A DNA stretch of 64,000 bases. Source: Symsagittifera roscoffensis (Eukaryota; Xenacoelomorpha; Acoela; Convolutidae). Location: the NCBI RefSeq assembly GCF_963678635.1, contig NC_087065.1, positions 75,403,345-75,467,344 of the forward strand, written 5' to 3'. The translations under genes were made by a program, and so were the position numbers. The stretch's first letter is position 1, and every line of letters starts with the position of its first letter. Below the pieces are notes generated by a model that did not search any database, was not told where the DNA came from, and worked only from the letters and a program-made list of their open reading frames with translations. Positions 26,070-39,100 of this stretch are shown piece after piece.

Positions 26070-29000
26070 ATGGCCGATTCGAAGACGCTCGACGTATGGG
26101 ATCTCACAGCAATTCTCGGCTACTTCGCCGCCGTTCTGATCGTCTCAATTGCGGTATGTACTCACAAGTTCAATAATTCCATACTTGATGAACTGTTTTG
26201 TAACCATACTCGGTTGAAGAGCAAAATAAAATGTTTTTATCTTCATCGTCCAAGTATTAAGGCATTCGCGTATGATACCGTGTTAATCTTTTCTATGATA
26301 AGAATATGCAGTAAGTTAGGTTATATCTGACCTTGATTTGTTAGAAGTTTCGACGAAGAAACAGTTTGTCGGAAAATTGTATTAATTAAAAGAGAGCGAT
26401 GATTCTTTTAAATGCATTTAACCAGTTTTTAATGCATATATTGTAATAATTGTAACTTGAAAGTTTCACGTTTCCCTGTGGATTAAATAAGACTGTCTAT
26501 TCGGCGGTCAAATATCAGATAAACTTTTTAAACTCTGAACGAAAAGATTGATCATTTATGTTGGTCTTGGAGTTTTTGAATGAAAATTTTGTGAGCTTGT
26601 ATGTAGCTAGTATAATGCAGCCGCAATACCGAAGTGTGTTAGTTATATAATTTTGCATGGTTTTGTATATTGGGTTCCTCAATTTTTGTTTTAAAAAAAT
26701 ATTGGAAGACTGCAAATTTAACATTTTTTGAGCTAAAAATCGATACACTTCCAACGCTAATTGCACAAACGACACTTGTGTTATTTATTCTATTAATTAA
26801 TTTCGATGTAATTTTCCTGCATTGGACTAGTGGTAGCCTGGATGCCTTTGCATCCTAAGGTCTAAGGTGATTGACCTTTTTTTTTAGTATGTATGAAATT
26901 GAATTCTCGGACTTTCGGATGTCTGCTTATGTTTTGTCAGCTTATTTGCCGCATACGGATTTTTCTTGTGTTGCAAGCAATTTTTATTGTAGTTGCAGTT
27001 TTTCTGGGTTTTTGTAGTCGGATTGTTGTCAATTAAATATACTAAATATACTAAATGTTGTCAAATTAAACTCTGACTTGGTGTATTTTCGTTTTTTTTT
27101 GCTCCGGAGCTTTATTCGGCGTTAATTGTTTCAGCTTATCTTTAATCGGCATCGTCAGTTTTTTGTGTTTTTTGAAGGGCGCAAATGGTAAGTCATTTTA
27201 TATAACTGTTCAAGTTGGTTTTGGTGAGAGTTCAAAGTCTTAAAACATAATCGCTCAAAATATTTTTGACAACAATTTTGTATGGTATTTTTGTTTTAAG
27301 CGTATGGGCGTTTACCTACATTTTTGCGGCGTAGTGGTTGCCCAGTAAAAACAAGCCCATATAATGCTGGTGGTTGTGTTTTTCGATTGTTTTCCTAAGT
27401 TTGAAATTTTCATTTTCGAAAAAAAGCAGTCCAATTGTTTTCTTGCTTTTTTATCTCATTTTCTATCCGATGGCTTGAAATGCTTTGCTTGCGTTATGTC
27501 GCAAGTGATGCAAACTTTGCTTCGCTTCTGTATCAAAGTTTCTTAGATTGTTCTATTTTCTTGCATTTTTGAAGCTCCATTTTGCCGTTTTTTGGATGCG
27601 TTTTAAGAAGCGCAGCTTCGCCTTTGTTTCAGTGCTTGTGTTCAAATTTTTTATGCGTTGCAATTGTTTTTGACGATTTTTATTAGTATTGAATATCTCC
27701 GGTTTAAATAAACGCTTTCATTGTTGTGAATTAATTGTTTCGAATTTAAGACTGTTTGGCGTAACTCATCCACGCGAAATAACCGTTTTTTTTATTGCGT
27801 ATATTAATGAAGGCGAAAAAATTCAAACGAATGAAGGCGAAATGTAAATTAATCCAAACGTTGCGTTAATAGATGCAAAATTTATGATTGGGTATTTAAT
27901 TTGCGTTGTCTTTCACATTTTTGTTCCGACCATTTGAAAAATGTGGAGGAACTTAGTATTCGGGTGTTTTAGTCTTTTTTAAAACTTTTTTTCATTTTTT
28001 CGTTATGTTTTTAGACAGTTGTAGTACTTTATGGCTAATTCACTAACTTTCTACGCGTTTGTATAGTTCATTAATCACACCACGCAGAAGAAACAGCGCT
28101 AAGTTGAAGACAAAAACAAGTTTTTCTGTAGTTTTTCTACGAATGTATTCGGAACATTCTGTGCTACTTGTACAGCAACCGGCTATCCTTGTTACATATC
28201 TTATCACATTTCTTTTTTTTTTAATTTTGAAAAATTTTATCACAATTTTCAATGACGATGATTTTCTAACATTCTGGGTTTGGCCTTATGAATAGAAGAG
28301 ATCTTTATTTGAATTGTTTTTTGTTAATTCATTCAAATTTTGTTTTTGTGGAGGTTGCATTTTGTCGGGCGGCTTGATTGTTTAGTTGGTCACGCGATGA
28401 CATTTGGTGTGTTTGCGACGTCTGTTTCAATTTTTACCACCTGTAGACATTTGTTTGCAGAGTATGTTCCGATCCAATCGGGGCACGAAGGAGGGATACT
28501 TTCTGGCGGGAAGATTCATGACGTGGCTTCCGGTGGGTGCGTCACTGTTCGCCAGTAATATTGGCAGCGAACACTTCATCGGACTTGCTGGTTCCGGAGC
28601 TGCCAGTGGATTAGGAGTCGGAGCTTTTGAGTTGAACGTAAGTATTGTGACTCCAGTGAAGCATACTACAACCACTGTCATGTTGCATTCTCTTGTTAAC
28701 TGATTATATGTTATCCGTCAAATTGCCTTATAGTCAAACGGTCGCCCTAAAAGAGAATGGGAAGGAACTTGGTATTCAGAAGTGCTTTTCCATGCAATAT
28801 CTGGTGCCATGACAAGACATCACGATTATCAATCGATCCGATTGACAGTCGGGACCCCCCACCCGCTAGAGAATTCTACTTTTTCATAGACCTCCGTCCG
28901 TAGGTTATCGACCCCTACAAACTTTGGGGGAGCTTTAAAGAGACTCCGCCAAATTTTCGATAGTTTCGATAGCATCGTGACAAATTCGAGTATCAAATCG

Positions 29001-32000
29001 TCTCGAATATTAATTTTGGCATAAAATTTTAAAAATTGACTGCAGACTGCAATTTTTTGCTTTCAAAGTAGATTTATTTAAAACCGGCATATTTTTCTAA
29101 TATAGTGGGTAAAATTTTTACGCTTTCTGCTAAAATGTGCTAGAGATGCTTATGTTCAATGTGTTTTTCACGTGCTCAGCCGTTTCAGTGGTTTTGAAAA
29201 CCTAGTTTAGATCTTCATGTATATTATTTTTTTTGTTCGAAATATTAATTTCGCATACCTTTACTAGTTTAGATCTAGAGTAGTGATGGTGATTTAGGCC
29301 TGTCTGCTTCTGCAACTTCTCGGATGGGTGTTTCTGCCCGTGTTCATCGCCAGCAGGGTGTGCACTCTGCCCGAGTACATGAGCAAGCGGTTCGGAGGCA
29401 CCCGAATTCAAATCTATCTGGCCTCTCTCTCCCTCATACTCTACATATTCACCAAGATATCTGTCAATCTCTACTCGGGCGCACTCTTCATTCAAGTAAG
29501 GCATTTTTTGCCATTTGTTTGACTTGTTCGTATTGATATCGACCAGTATTTTGGATAAACGATTTGGATAGTAAGCATTTGTATTGGACTGTTTTGTACA
29601 GACACGGCATTTTTTGTCTTTTTAAACATCTATTTCACTTGATCGAATTCACAATGACTATTATTTTGGATCAACAATTAGGTTTATATACTTTGTGCCA
29701 CTTACAGACTCTTTTGTGGTACTTAAAGTTGGATAAAAGAAAATCACCTTCGTTCCTTTTTTGTGAAGTAGTTGGGACAATAAATTAATGGCTAATAACC
29801 TTGCAATTTGATGTATTCAAAATATGAAAGCACAATGTGAGGTGTTGAATCGGATGGATTTTTCTGCTTTTGAAGTTTAAAAGATTAAATATTGTTCAAT
29901 CATTAATACTGGTTGATTAATGATCGGCGAAGTGTTTTTGTAGGTTTTTCCCAACCCTACATGTCGAGGTGCCGCGATTTTAGTAATGAGCGGAACTAAA
30001 TTTTAAACTCACAATTTCATACTTTGTTTGGTTATGAGATTCTGACTTGAAAATAAAATCATAAATATTTTTGAAGTGTGTTGCTTGACTGCAGGTCGCA
30101 GTGGGATGGAACATATGGACATCAATTGCCCCTCTTCTGATAGTTGCAGCCTTCATTACAGTCACTGGGGGCCTGGCTGCTGTCATCTACACAGATACCT
30201 TGCAGTGCTTCCTCATGGTTATTGGAGGCATTGTCGTCATGGCCAAAGCGTTTTACGAAGTCGGCGGATGGTCAGGATTGTATGACAAATGGTTCGACTC
30301 GTACTCGGCAGCCTCAATTGCTGCTGTCTCTGGAACAGCCAATGAGACCTTACTTTGTAACCAGCCCTCGGAGAAAGGCTTCATTATGCTCAGAGCCCTG
30401 GACGACCCGGACATGCCTTGGTTAGGGTTCCTTTTGGGTCAGACGCCGGCTTCAATTTGGTACTGGTGTGCGGATCAGATGATGGTCCAAAGAGCCCTGG
30501 CGAGCAAAAATCTCTCCCATGCACAAGGTGCAACCCTGTTCGCGGGAGTGATCAAATTCTCGCCTCTCTTCTTGTTGGTAATTCCGGGCATGATCAGTCG
30601 TGTCCTGTTCCCGAATGAAGTGGCTTGTGCTACTCGAGACGAGTGCATGGCCGCTTGTGGCAGTCCTGTGTCATGTACCAATATTGCATATCCGAAACTC
30701 GTCATGGAACTAATGCCCTCAGGTGAGCAAGTAATCTCCATATTTGATGAGTTGTTGACTTATTCTTTCGTGAGAGTTAAATAAATAGCACAAGCTTTAT
30801 AATCTGGTAATTGTTGAACAATATTTTAAACAGAAAATTCATTCCGAGCCTAGAAAAAAGCAATGAATATATAATTGGAAGTAATTATAAGCAATTAAAA
30901 GAAAACATTGTCAGGTATTTGTAAATCTAAAGAAACATATTGCAAAAAATACAAACACAACATTTCGCGAACATCATCATTTTATTGCGCCTGACCAATT
31001 TAGAGGCCTAACCTTCGCCTTTGATGACGTTTTGTGAAAATTATTTCATGTTTAAGAGTCGATGAACGTAGTTCAGATTCTTATCAAGGTCGCGATGATT
31101 TTTTTCATGAAAAGTCTTAAAATTTGTTCAGGCTTAAATTTACTTTTTCGCCGTTTTAATTTGATTTCTTTTTAAGTTCAGTTCATTTCCTTTGTTGAAA
31201 GGAAGGCAAACTACACTATCGAAGAGCAAGAATGTAAATTTTACAAAAAACGTGGTCCGAATTTTAGTTTCGAAAGTGGAATTTAATTATCAGATTTCAC
31301 TGGGAAATCTGATAATTAAATTCCACTTTCGAAGCTAGAAATGTTTATTCCCAGCGAAATAAAATTCACCTATTGATCCAGTTCTCTAAGACTGTGTTAA
31401 CTTAATCAAAATATTGTCAATCATAAATTGTTTTAGAAATTTAGTAGAAATTCAAAGAGCTTTAAAGCCATTTATTTTTTCTTCGAAAATCGAAAGTTGA
31501 GTCTTTGACTCTTTTCAACTGTGTGTTGGCTATGTTTTCTGAATAATCTAACCTTATAGGTCAATAATTCTTCGTCTGAATTGTAATTTTGAAGTGTACA
31601 TGTTCTAGGCCTGCGGGGTGCTATGTTGGCCGTCATGCTTGCCGCTCTCATGTCTGACTTGACTTCTATCTTCAACAGTGCTTCGTCTCTTTTCACCATC
31701 GACATATACGGCAAGATCAAAATGGCAGTATGTAAAAGGAAGAGCCAAGAGAGTGTGTATGTTGACACGCATAATGGAACACAAGCATCGGGAGGATCTA
31801 ACAGACGTCTGCAGATGAAAGAGAAGTCGGTTATGTCAAATATTGAGATGATGGTTGTCGGAAGGTTCGTTACTGATTCTTAACTGTTACAACAGTACCC
31901 AAGTAGTTTATGCATAATAAGCGTAAATTAATATCAATGTTGAAATCCGCCCTCAGTTACAAAGATATAATTTATAAATAAAGCTCGGAGGGGGCAAATG

Positions 32001-35000
32001 TGTATCATATAAAAGCCCTTTTATCCGTGATTTCAATTGCAATTTTTGAAAGATAAGTCTGTGTTGAGAAAAAATTGGTCTTAATTTTTCTCCGATTTTC
32101 AGACCGAAATTTGATGATACTGAACTCCAAATTTAAATTACTGATGGCCCCAAATTTAAATTTACTGCTATTTTTACGTTATTTTTGCTATATTTACCTC
32201 ACATTTTGTCATTTTAAAACTTATTTCATTGCTTGTTACTGAAATAATCAGCCGGAATGTAAGAAGAAAAAGATACGCTGTTTTAGCATTTCTTTGGTTT
32301 TAACAATTTTGGTTGATGGGAAAGTTTGTGCTACTTACACAGCCGCCGGCTAATCTTGTTCCAAATTGGCTGTTTTATCAAAAAGTGAATCATTAAAGAG
32401 CTTTAATATGATATGTTCATTTTTTGAAACTCGACATCGGAAAATACTCATAAAAAATTATTATTTATTTTTTTTTTTCGATTTCCTCGAGTTGATGAAT
32501 TTTTTTGTTTTTTTTTTCTGTTGGCTATATTTTGCTTGTTTGTTTGCAGAGTATTTGTGCTAGTCATGGTGGCTGTGAGTGTTGCGTGGGTGCCTATGAT
32601 TCAGAACATGCAGGGGGGCCAGTTATACGTCTACATACAGAGCATAGCAGCCGATCTCTCCCCACCAGTAGCCGCAGTCTACCTTGTTGCCATTTTCTGG
32701 AGGAGGGCAAATGAACAAGTACGATACTCTTCTGTTTGGGGTTACAAAACAAAACAAAATTTTGAAAAACTGAAAGAGCTGAAAAATTGTAAATAAAACT
32801 GAAAAATTAAAATAAGATTGAAAATTTGAAAAAATAAGGAAAATTTCATTGAAAAGCATTACGATCGAATTCATTGGTTCAGCGATTTTATTCTGCAGCT
32901 TTGGAATTTCGTCAATTACAGCAAGCACATCAGCGTGGAATACGTGCAATCGTCCAAACATTAGTATTTAAATGGTCAATTTAGTGTACATTACCATGAT
33001 AGAAGTTATAGTTTCTCGCTAAAGCTTTTTCCAGCATATGTGCTCTCAAAACTCCTCTATTTTTTTGAATTTTTTTAACAAAAATATCTTTGACCGGCAA
33101 CTTGACCGGCAAACTAGAAAATTTACAATTTTTGGACGCTTTGCTCTGTATTTCAATATTAAAATCAGTTTACAATAATGAAAGGTTATACTAATGAACG
33201 GTCTGATGGCAATAGTCATAGTAACGGTCTGATTGCAATGATATAGTAACTGTGCAATGATATGCATGCATGTATGTTTTGCTAGGGTGCTTTCTACGGT
33301 CTGATGGGTGGCTTCGTAGTTGGACTCAGCCGGATGGTTCTGGACATGATCTACAGGTCTCCCAGTTGTGGAGAGGAAGACACTCGTCCGGAGTGGATTG
33401 TCAAGTTCCAGTACATGTACTTTGCCATGTTCCTCTTCATCTTCACCATTCTGGTCATCGTCGTTGTCAGTATCCTCACTGAACCCACGCCCGAGAACAA
33501 AGTGAGTTCGCATTGGTTGCTGATGTTTTCGTGGGTATTTTAAAGAAACAGAGTAACTGGTTGCTGATTTTTATTCCGACCACTGAAACCGACGTTTTTA
33601 TTAACTTAGTCTTCGAGATATTTTATTTTTTTTCCACAAAAAGATCTAATAACACAAATAATCACTAAAATAGGTCGAGAGATTAAAAGTCGATGAAGGT
33701 ACTTCAGAATCTTATATATGTCTTGATGGTTCTTTTTTTCAGGAAAAGTCTGTTAAAAATGCCAATCATAAATTGCTCCAGATATTCAAAGAGCTTGAGG
33801 GCATCTAATTTTTTTTCTTTGAAATTCGAAAGTTGAGATTTTTCTCAAAAAAGAACAATTTTTTCCGTTTACTTGCGTTCATTGATTTTTTTCCATTTGT
33901 CTTTGGCTATTTTGTAACATATTACACCTCTTCAATTCAAGACTTTTTTGCTTTTAAGTCTAATTTCGAGTGGAAAACGTTTCTTAGATGAAAGTCGGTT
34001 ATCTACGCCGTCAAAACTTAGTTTTACTTCACGAAAAAGTTTTTGAAGCTTCATGTAGAGCTTCTTTGTCAAGGCTTCAGACAAATTCAAAAAAAAATTG
34101 CCAACAATTTTGGAAACGCCGATCCGAAGTGAGATTCGAATTGGGAGCCGATTGCTGTGCCAGTAGCACAGAATGTTTTAAACCATAGTTATCATTGCAA
34201 AAAAAAAGAATCGACTTTTTCAAACATGAAATGACAAACCATAGATTGCACTATTCATTACCCCTGCGATAAGCAAGGGTATTGTAATCGGGTACTAGAC
34301 TTTTTTTCCCGTAAATAACTTTGTTCACAGGACTCATCAATTCCTGGTGCTACCTTGGTTCATAATGATTTCAAATATCCAAATGTCTCCTGGAAACTTA
34401 GCATGGAGGTAAAGAATACACCTGGGACGGGATGGGTTCTGAGTTTGAATCTGACCAGGACCTGTTTTTTTTCAAGCGAAAAATATTCCGGTTCAAAAAA
34501 TTTTTCATCCCATTATTTGTCTGCTTATGTTTTGTCGGCTTATTTGCCAGATCTAAGAATCTGTTTTTTTTTGCTGTAAGCAAATTTCACTGTAGTTTCT
34601 TTAAGTGCTTAAGCTTTTTAAAAATCTGCCCGAATAGAAATTTTAACATTGGTTGTAATTTTACCAACTCGATTTGTATAAATCTCGTTTTTGTTTTCAG
34701 TTTGTTTTTTTTTCTTTCGCTGTTTTTAAAATTGACTGAGAGACCCCTTATTGCGTCGTTTGATGACCGAAAACGTTTTTGTGTGCGTATGTGTTCTGAC
34801 GGGAAGGAAGACTTAACTCAATTTTTTAGTTGTAAGAATTTTTGCTATTTTTTTCGGCTCTTGAAAGGTTTCTGCTGAGGTACTTTCTGTTTTGTTGCCG
34901 CTTGATAAGTTTTGTTCCGATGCTAATTATGCATTCTATTGTTTGGGCATATTTTTTCGAAACTATCTTCATTCATTTCGATTGATCTAGTTATTTGTAT

Positions 35001-36176
35001 AGTGATAAAACCTCGATATAAAGCTTAAACATCGAAACTATGATTTTTCGGCTTTCGATTAAGCTCTCGGTTTAGAACTTATTGATCATTTCATTTTGTG
35101 TAAAAAGAACTTTTTTGATTTTTAATCCGATTCACGACCAATTAAAATTTTGTATGATACCGCACTTGTGACCCCCTTTAAGCTTCCAGTAAGGTAGTCA
35201 AATTTCGTCGGGAAAAAACACATCACGCCATAGTCCTTTCCCACTTCGTTAAGTGGTCGGAACAAAGAGTCACCTCTCTCTTAACGATGAACAATAATTA
35301 TGGCCCCCTTATTGCAAGGAGAGTTAGTTCGTTACTAGGTTAGTTCGTTTGTTAGATGCTATAGGTGGGGGGGGGGGGCTGGGGTTTAGTTGAAGAGATC
35401 CTATCTTATTTCTATAGATAATCCGGACGACGTACTGGACGAGGCTGGACACAGGACCTAGATTTGATGAAGATCCAGTGGGAAACTTGAACAAGATAGA
35501 GCTGTCCAGAAGGGAGTCTGTGAGCGTAGACCCGGCAGAGATGGCAGATGAAGAAATGGGCCAAAAAGTTACAAACAACTCGTCACAATTCATGGATAAT
35601 GGTGCCCAAGGTTAGTTTCAGTGCGTACGTGCTATAAACATTTCCTGTTGGGGCATGCATGCATTTGCTGTTAGGGGTTTTTCTGAATAATGCTTTGAAA
35701 TCAATAGTTTGAACAAATCGAATAAGTGACTCATTTATTTCGAAAGCAGTAAGCTCAACATTATGAAAATCAATTAAATTTTTTTAGATTTAATGAACGC
35801 ACAGACTGATTGGTTGGTTGAAAAGTAAAATAAAAAAATCGATCGTTCTTTTTTAGTCGTACACCAAAATGGGTTCAAGAAGCCATCAAACGAGGACCGC
35901 GAAGTGAACAAGGCGAAGAAACTTTGCATGTTTATTCTGGGAATAGACTACAAAGAAGCTTCAAGCACAACCACTGCCTCCGATCGTCTCAAAAACCAGA
36001 AGACGGCTGAACAGATTAAAGCCATCAACACCGCTGAACAAAAACCGCGTGATAAAATCATCCTGAACGTGCTACTCGTCGTCATAGTCGGGGTTGCAGT
36101 GGCTCTTTACTTATTTTTCAGTGTCGGAACCCGATATCTGTACCCCCCACCTTCGTCTTCGGGGACAACGCAATAG
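26070..36176 (+). CDS. Na+/sugar symporter, SLC5 (SGLT/SMIT-like) family, 9 exons, complete
   Basis: Exons 26070–26153, 28461–28637, 29298–29495, 30095–30722, 31609–31864, 32550–32718, 33286–33501, 35418–35610 and 35857–36176 join in frame to 746 residues (human SGLT1 has 664; the extra length is in loops and the C-terminal tail). Recognisable blocks are [69 protein letters not shown]-rich [32 protein letters not shown] and a last helix [19 protein letters not shown]. The residues matching SGLT1 N78, H83, E102, Y290, W291, K321 and Q457 (sugar site and gates) are conserved, so a sugar or polyol substrate is likely. At the Na2 site the pair SS is SD, as I recall in SMIT1 (SLC5A3). It is a plasma-membrane 14-helix protein. 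Exact paralogue not assigned. Confidence 0.95.
27940..28200 (+). repeat. GGAACTT-GTATTCGGGTG family copy, SLC5 intron 1
   Basis: GAGGAACTTAGTATTCGGGTGTTTTAG lies at 27951 and the 3' end ACATTCTGTGCTACTTGTACAGCAACCGGCTATCCTTG at 28156–28193. The internal part is shortened compared with 39025–39440. Confidence 0.7.
31030..31540 (+). repeat. GGCTATGTT-ending dispersed repeat, SLC5 intron 4
   Basis: Blocks in family order: GTCGATGAACGTAGTTCAGATTCTT (31057), GGTCGCGATGATTTTT, CACTATCGAAGAGCAAGAATGTAAA, TTGATCCAGTTCTC, AAATTCAAAGAGCTTTAAAGCC, and the end AACTGTGTGTTGGCTATGTT (31518–31537). It lies in the sense direction of the gene, ending 71 nt before exon 5. Confidence 0.75.
31264..31335. repeat. 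perfect 27-bp-stem hairpin inside SLC5 intron 4
   Basis: 31271–31297 (CGAAAGTGGAATTTAATTAT…) and 31305–31331 are exact reverse complements separated by a 7-nt loop (CACTGGG). The flanks continue as an imperfect match. It sits inside a dispersed-repeat copy, where the other copies have only one arm, so it looks like a local inverted duplication. Confidence 0.9.
34395..34600 (+). repeat. tRNA-derived SINE copy, SLC5 intron 7
   Basis: Head GCATGGAGGTAAAGAATACACCTGGGACGG with B-box-like GAGTTTGAATCTG, then a T-run, then the shared body (GTCTGCTTATGTTTTGTCGGCTTATTTGCC; GCTGTAAGCAAATTTCACTGTAGTT). The same body is at 8500, 26920 and 40740. Confidence 0.6.
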
Positions 36177-39100
36177 CGCAATGCTTTTTCTTTTCTCGTC
36201 GCAAGACTCTTTTCTAGCGACTGTCGGAAACCAGCCAATACCGAGTTTCTCACTGGATAAGCAGAATTTATTTCTGCTGTGGAAACAGTTGATAAAGCGT
36301 ACTTATTTTGTGGTCTCGGTATGGCAAGTGGACTAAACTTTCCAGAAAAGTTTTCTAGCAAATTCAGCGTGTTCGGACATTTTTTGATGCAGTTACTGGG
36401 GGGGGGGGGGGAGGGGGGGGGGATAAGCTGAAACATTCAACAACAAAAAATCAAACATTTGAAATCGACTTTCAACAATATCTCAGATTTTATGCAATAG
36501 ACTGTCAAATCACAAAGCATATGCTGAATGCGACCTTTTCTGGAACCTTAAGTCTACTCACTTTGATATATTCCTATCATGTTTTGATTCCCTCTAATCT
36601 TGATAGCCAGTTTACTAGCAATCATTAAACCCTTCAAAATCTGATTTATTCTTTTATACTTACCAAGTTTTTGTATAATATATTTTCAAATAATCGGAAA
36701 ATGGGCAGATGTTGCCAACATTTTCTCTAGTTCCTAGCGCAGTTAAAAATTTGAAAAGCCATTAGATTTATCATTCTTGTTTTTTCTTACTTAAGTGGGC
36801 GGAGGGGGGTTTGCAAACAAATCAGACTCCACGGTTGTTCATGGGTATTTTTTGTATGTTTACTTTCAAAATTTCCTAGATAATGCTGAAAATGAAATAG
36901 ATCTACCCATTTAAAAAATATATGTAAGTAAGAATAGCACTATTAATGGTAATTCGCTTTTAAGGAAATTCTGGAAAAATTGAAAGATTCTTTTCAGGGG
37001 CGGATCTAGGATTTTCTCGAGGGGGGGGGGGGGGGGGCGGATTTTCAAAAAATTTTAGAAAATTTTGTCGACCTTTTTTTTAGGTCGACCCAATTGATTT
37101 TTCGAACTCTCCCTAAGCACGGTTTAGTCCCTGTTTAGGCCAAATTTTTTGCGACGCAGGCAAAATTTTCAAAAAACAGTCCAAAAAAAGCGTCTTTAGG
37201 CACTTTTTGGAAAATTTTGACCAAAAAATCGCGTTTTTTTGGGCCCAAAATGGATTTCTTATAAAGGGGTAATAAAGTACCAAAGGGTGGTATTTAGTTC
37301 TCCTAAGTTCGATAAATGAAATGTTTTTTTTTCGATGACATTGAGTTCAGTGACATTTTCCAGCTTTCCGTCGGCTCTGATATTTATATCCGTCCTCTGC
37401 AATATGATTAAAACTGGCTGTTCTTATTGTTTCGACTTCCTATGTGAGCGTCTGAGCGGAATTTTTTGTTGCGTTAATAGACGACAAGCATCTCATTTTG
37501 TACTTGGCTCAGCGTCTGAAAGGAAAACTCGGCTATCTTCACCAGGGTTTTTGTGATAGTTTTGCTTGTATGTGCGAAGTGCAACTGTGGAAAATAGATC
37601 GTGGTAAGAGATGGAGGGTTTTTACTTTAGTAGGAAACAATATGGAAAATGGATAATTTTTTTGCTGCAACTTAAAAATTACGAACAATTCTAAGAACGC
37701 AAAGAAAAGACCCTTAAAGTGAGTAAAATGTGAACAGTAAAAGAAACTTTGAAGACTATTACCAATAAGTTTGTGAAATAAAGTTGACTCAATGGATTTC
37801 ACAACCTGAAGATCGCCGTGAAAGATAGGAACCTCCTGGCAAATTACTCCATCTACCTATTGGAGGGTTTGGGGAAAGAAATTATAAAGGACTTTGATCG
37901 GTTTTAATGCTACCGCTTTTGGCAATTTCAATCGAATAGCGATTGAATCGATGATGATAGCAAATACTTTGTTTCAAATCATGGGCTTTTGTTTGACCGA
38001 TATTTTTGATGGTAATTACATCAATGCAACTTAGAGAATCAATGCAATTTACAGAACTGGTTCGTTCAAGTCGACCTCGAAACCTTCCATTTAATTACTG
38101 GTTCAAACTCTAATATTGAAATCAACTGAAGGAATATGATGTATCGTTACCTTGCATATGCTTTCCAGTAAACTCAATTTTGTAAGCGGTCTATAAGTTC
38201 GATTTTGCTTTTTTTCATCGTTTAGCACAAACAAACTACCTCATTTCATTTGCTTTGGCGTTTGAAGACCCTCCGAATTTCCTCCATTTCCACGTCCTGT
38301 ATGAATTGTACTTGTGAAGGCCATTTAACTCAACCAAGTCTCAAAGATACATGTCTCAAATCATGGAGAATTGGTACATCCAATTTTTCAATTCGTTTAA
38401 AGCAGTTCTAGCATGAAGTTAAAATATCGCGACTGATCATTATTCTCAAATAACTACTAGACCGGTTTGTCTTCGAATATTTTATCTTCAATAAACGATC
38501 TTCAATAATTATTTTTATCGTTTGCAGCATTTTGACACTCGAATTGAAAGTTTCAAAAAATAGACTGCTACAACATTGTATTTGAACAGCTATGATTAAG
38601 TGTTAATTGCGATGCATTGATTACCATGCGCAACATAGTTTTTTCTAGCTCTTAACGACTTTTTAAAATCAGTTTTTGAATTAAGTCGTGATTGACGCAC
38701 CCTTGTTTAATTAAAAGGCCTAATTTGAGATTTCATAATCATTATCACATTCCAAAGTCAGTATAATCATTATCGATTTGGATTCTCTATTAAATAAAGT
38801 TGATAATCTAATTTTTTTGTTCGAAATGGTTGATTTTTCTATTGGTTTTAATATTTCTGTGTACATTAGCAGGTTTGGAGTTAATCTGTATGGTCAAACA
38901 AGGACGTGAGGATGATAAGCAGGTTGTTAAATTTTCAGATCACATCAATCTAAGTTCAGCAATTTAAAAATGTGAAAAATTGAAAAAAAAAATAATAGGA
39001 TAAATTTATTGTTCCTACCATTGATAATGGGGAGGAACTTAGTATTCGGTGATTTAGTTTTTTTAGGCAAAATCAGGTACCACAAATAATCATGGACTGG

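Noticed and set aside
32623-33513. Minus-strand ORFs across SLC5 exons 6 and 7
   Set aside because: They cross exon–intron borders and antisense a conserved transporter.
35363-35381. G-run in SLC5 intron 7 as a regulatory quadruplex
   Set aside because: Homopolymer runs are common in this window and nothing ties this one to splicing; it may also be a sequencing-prone tract.
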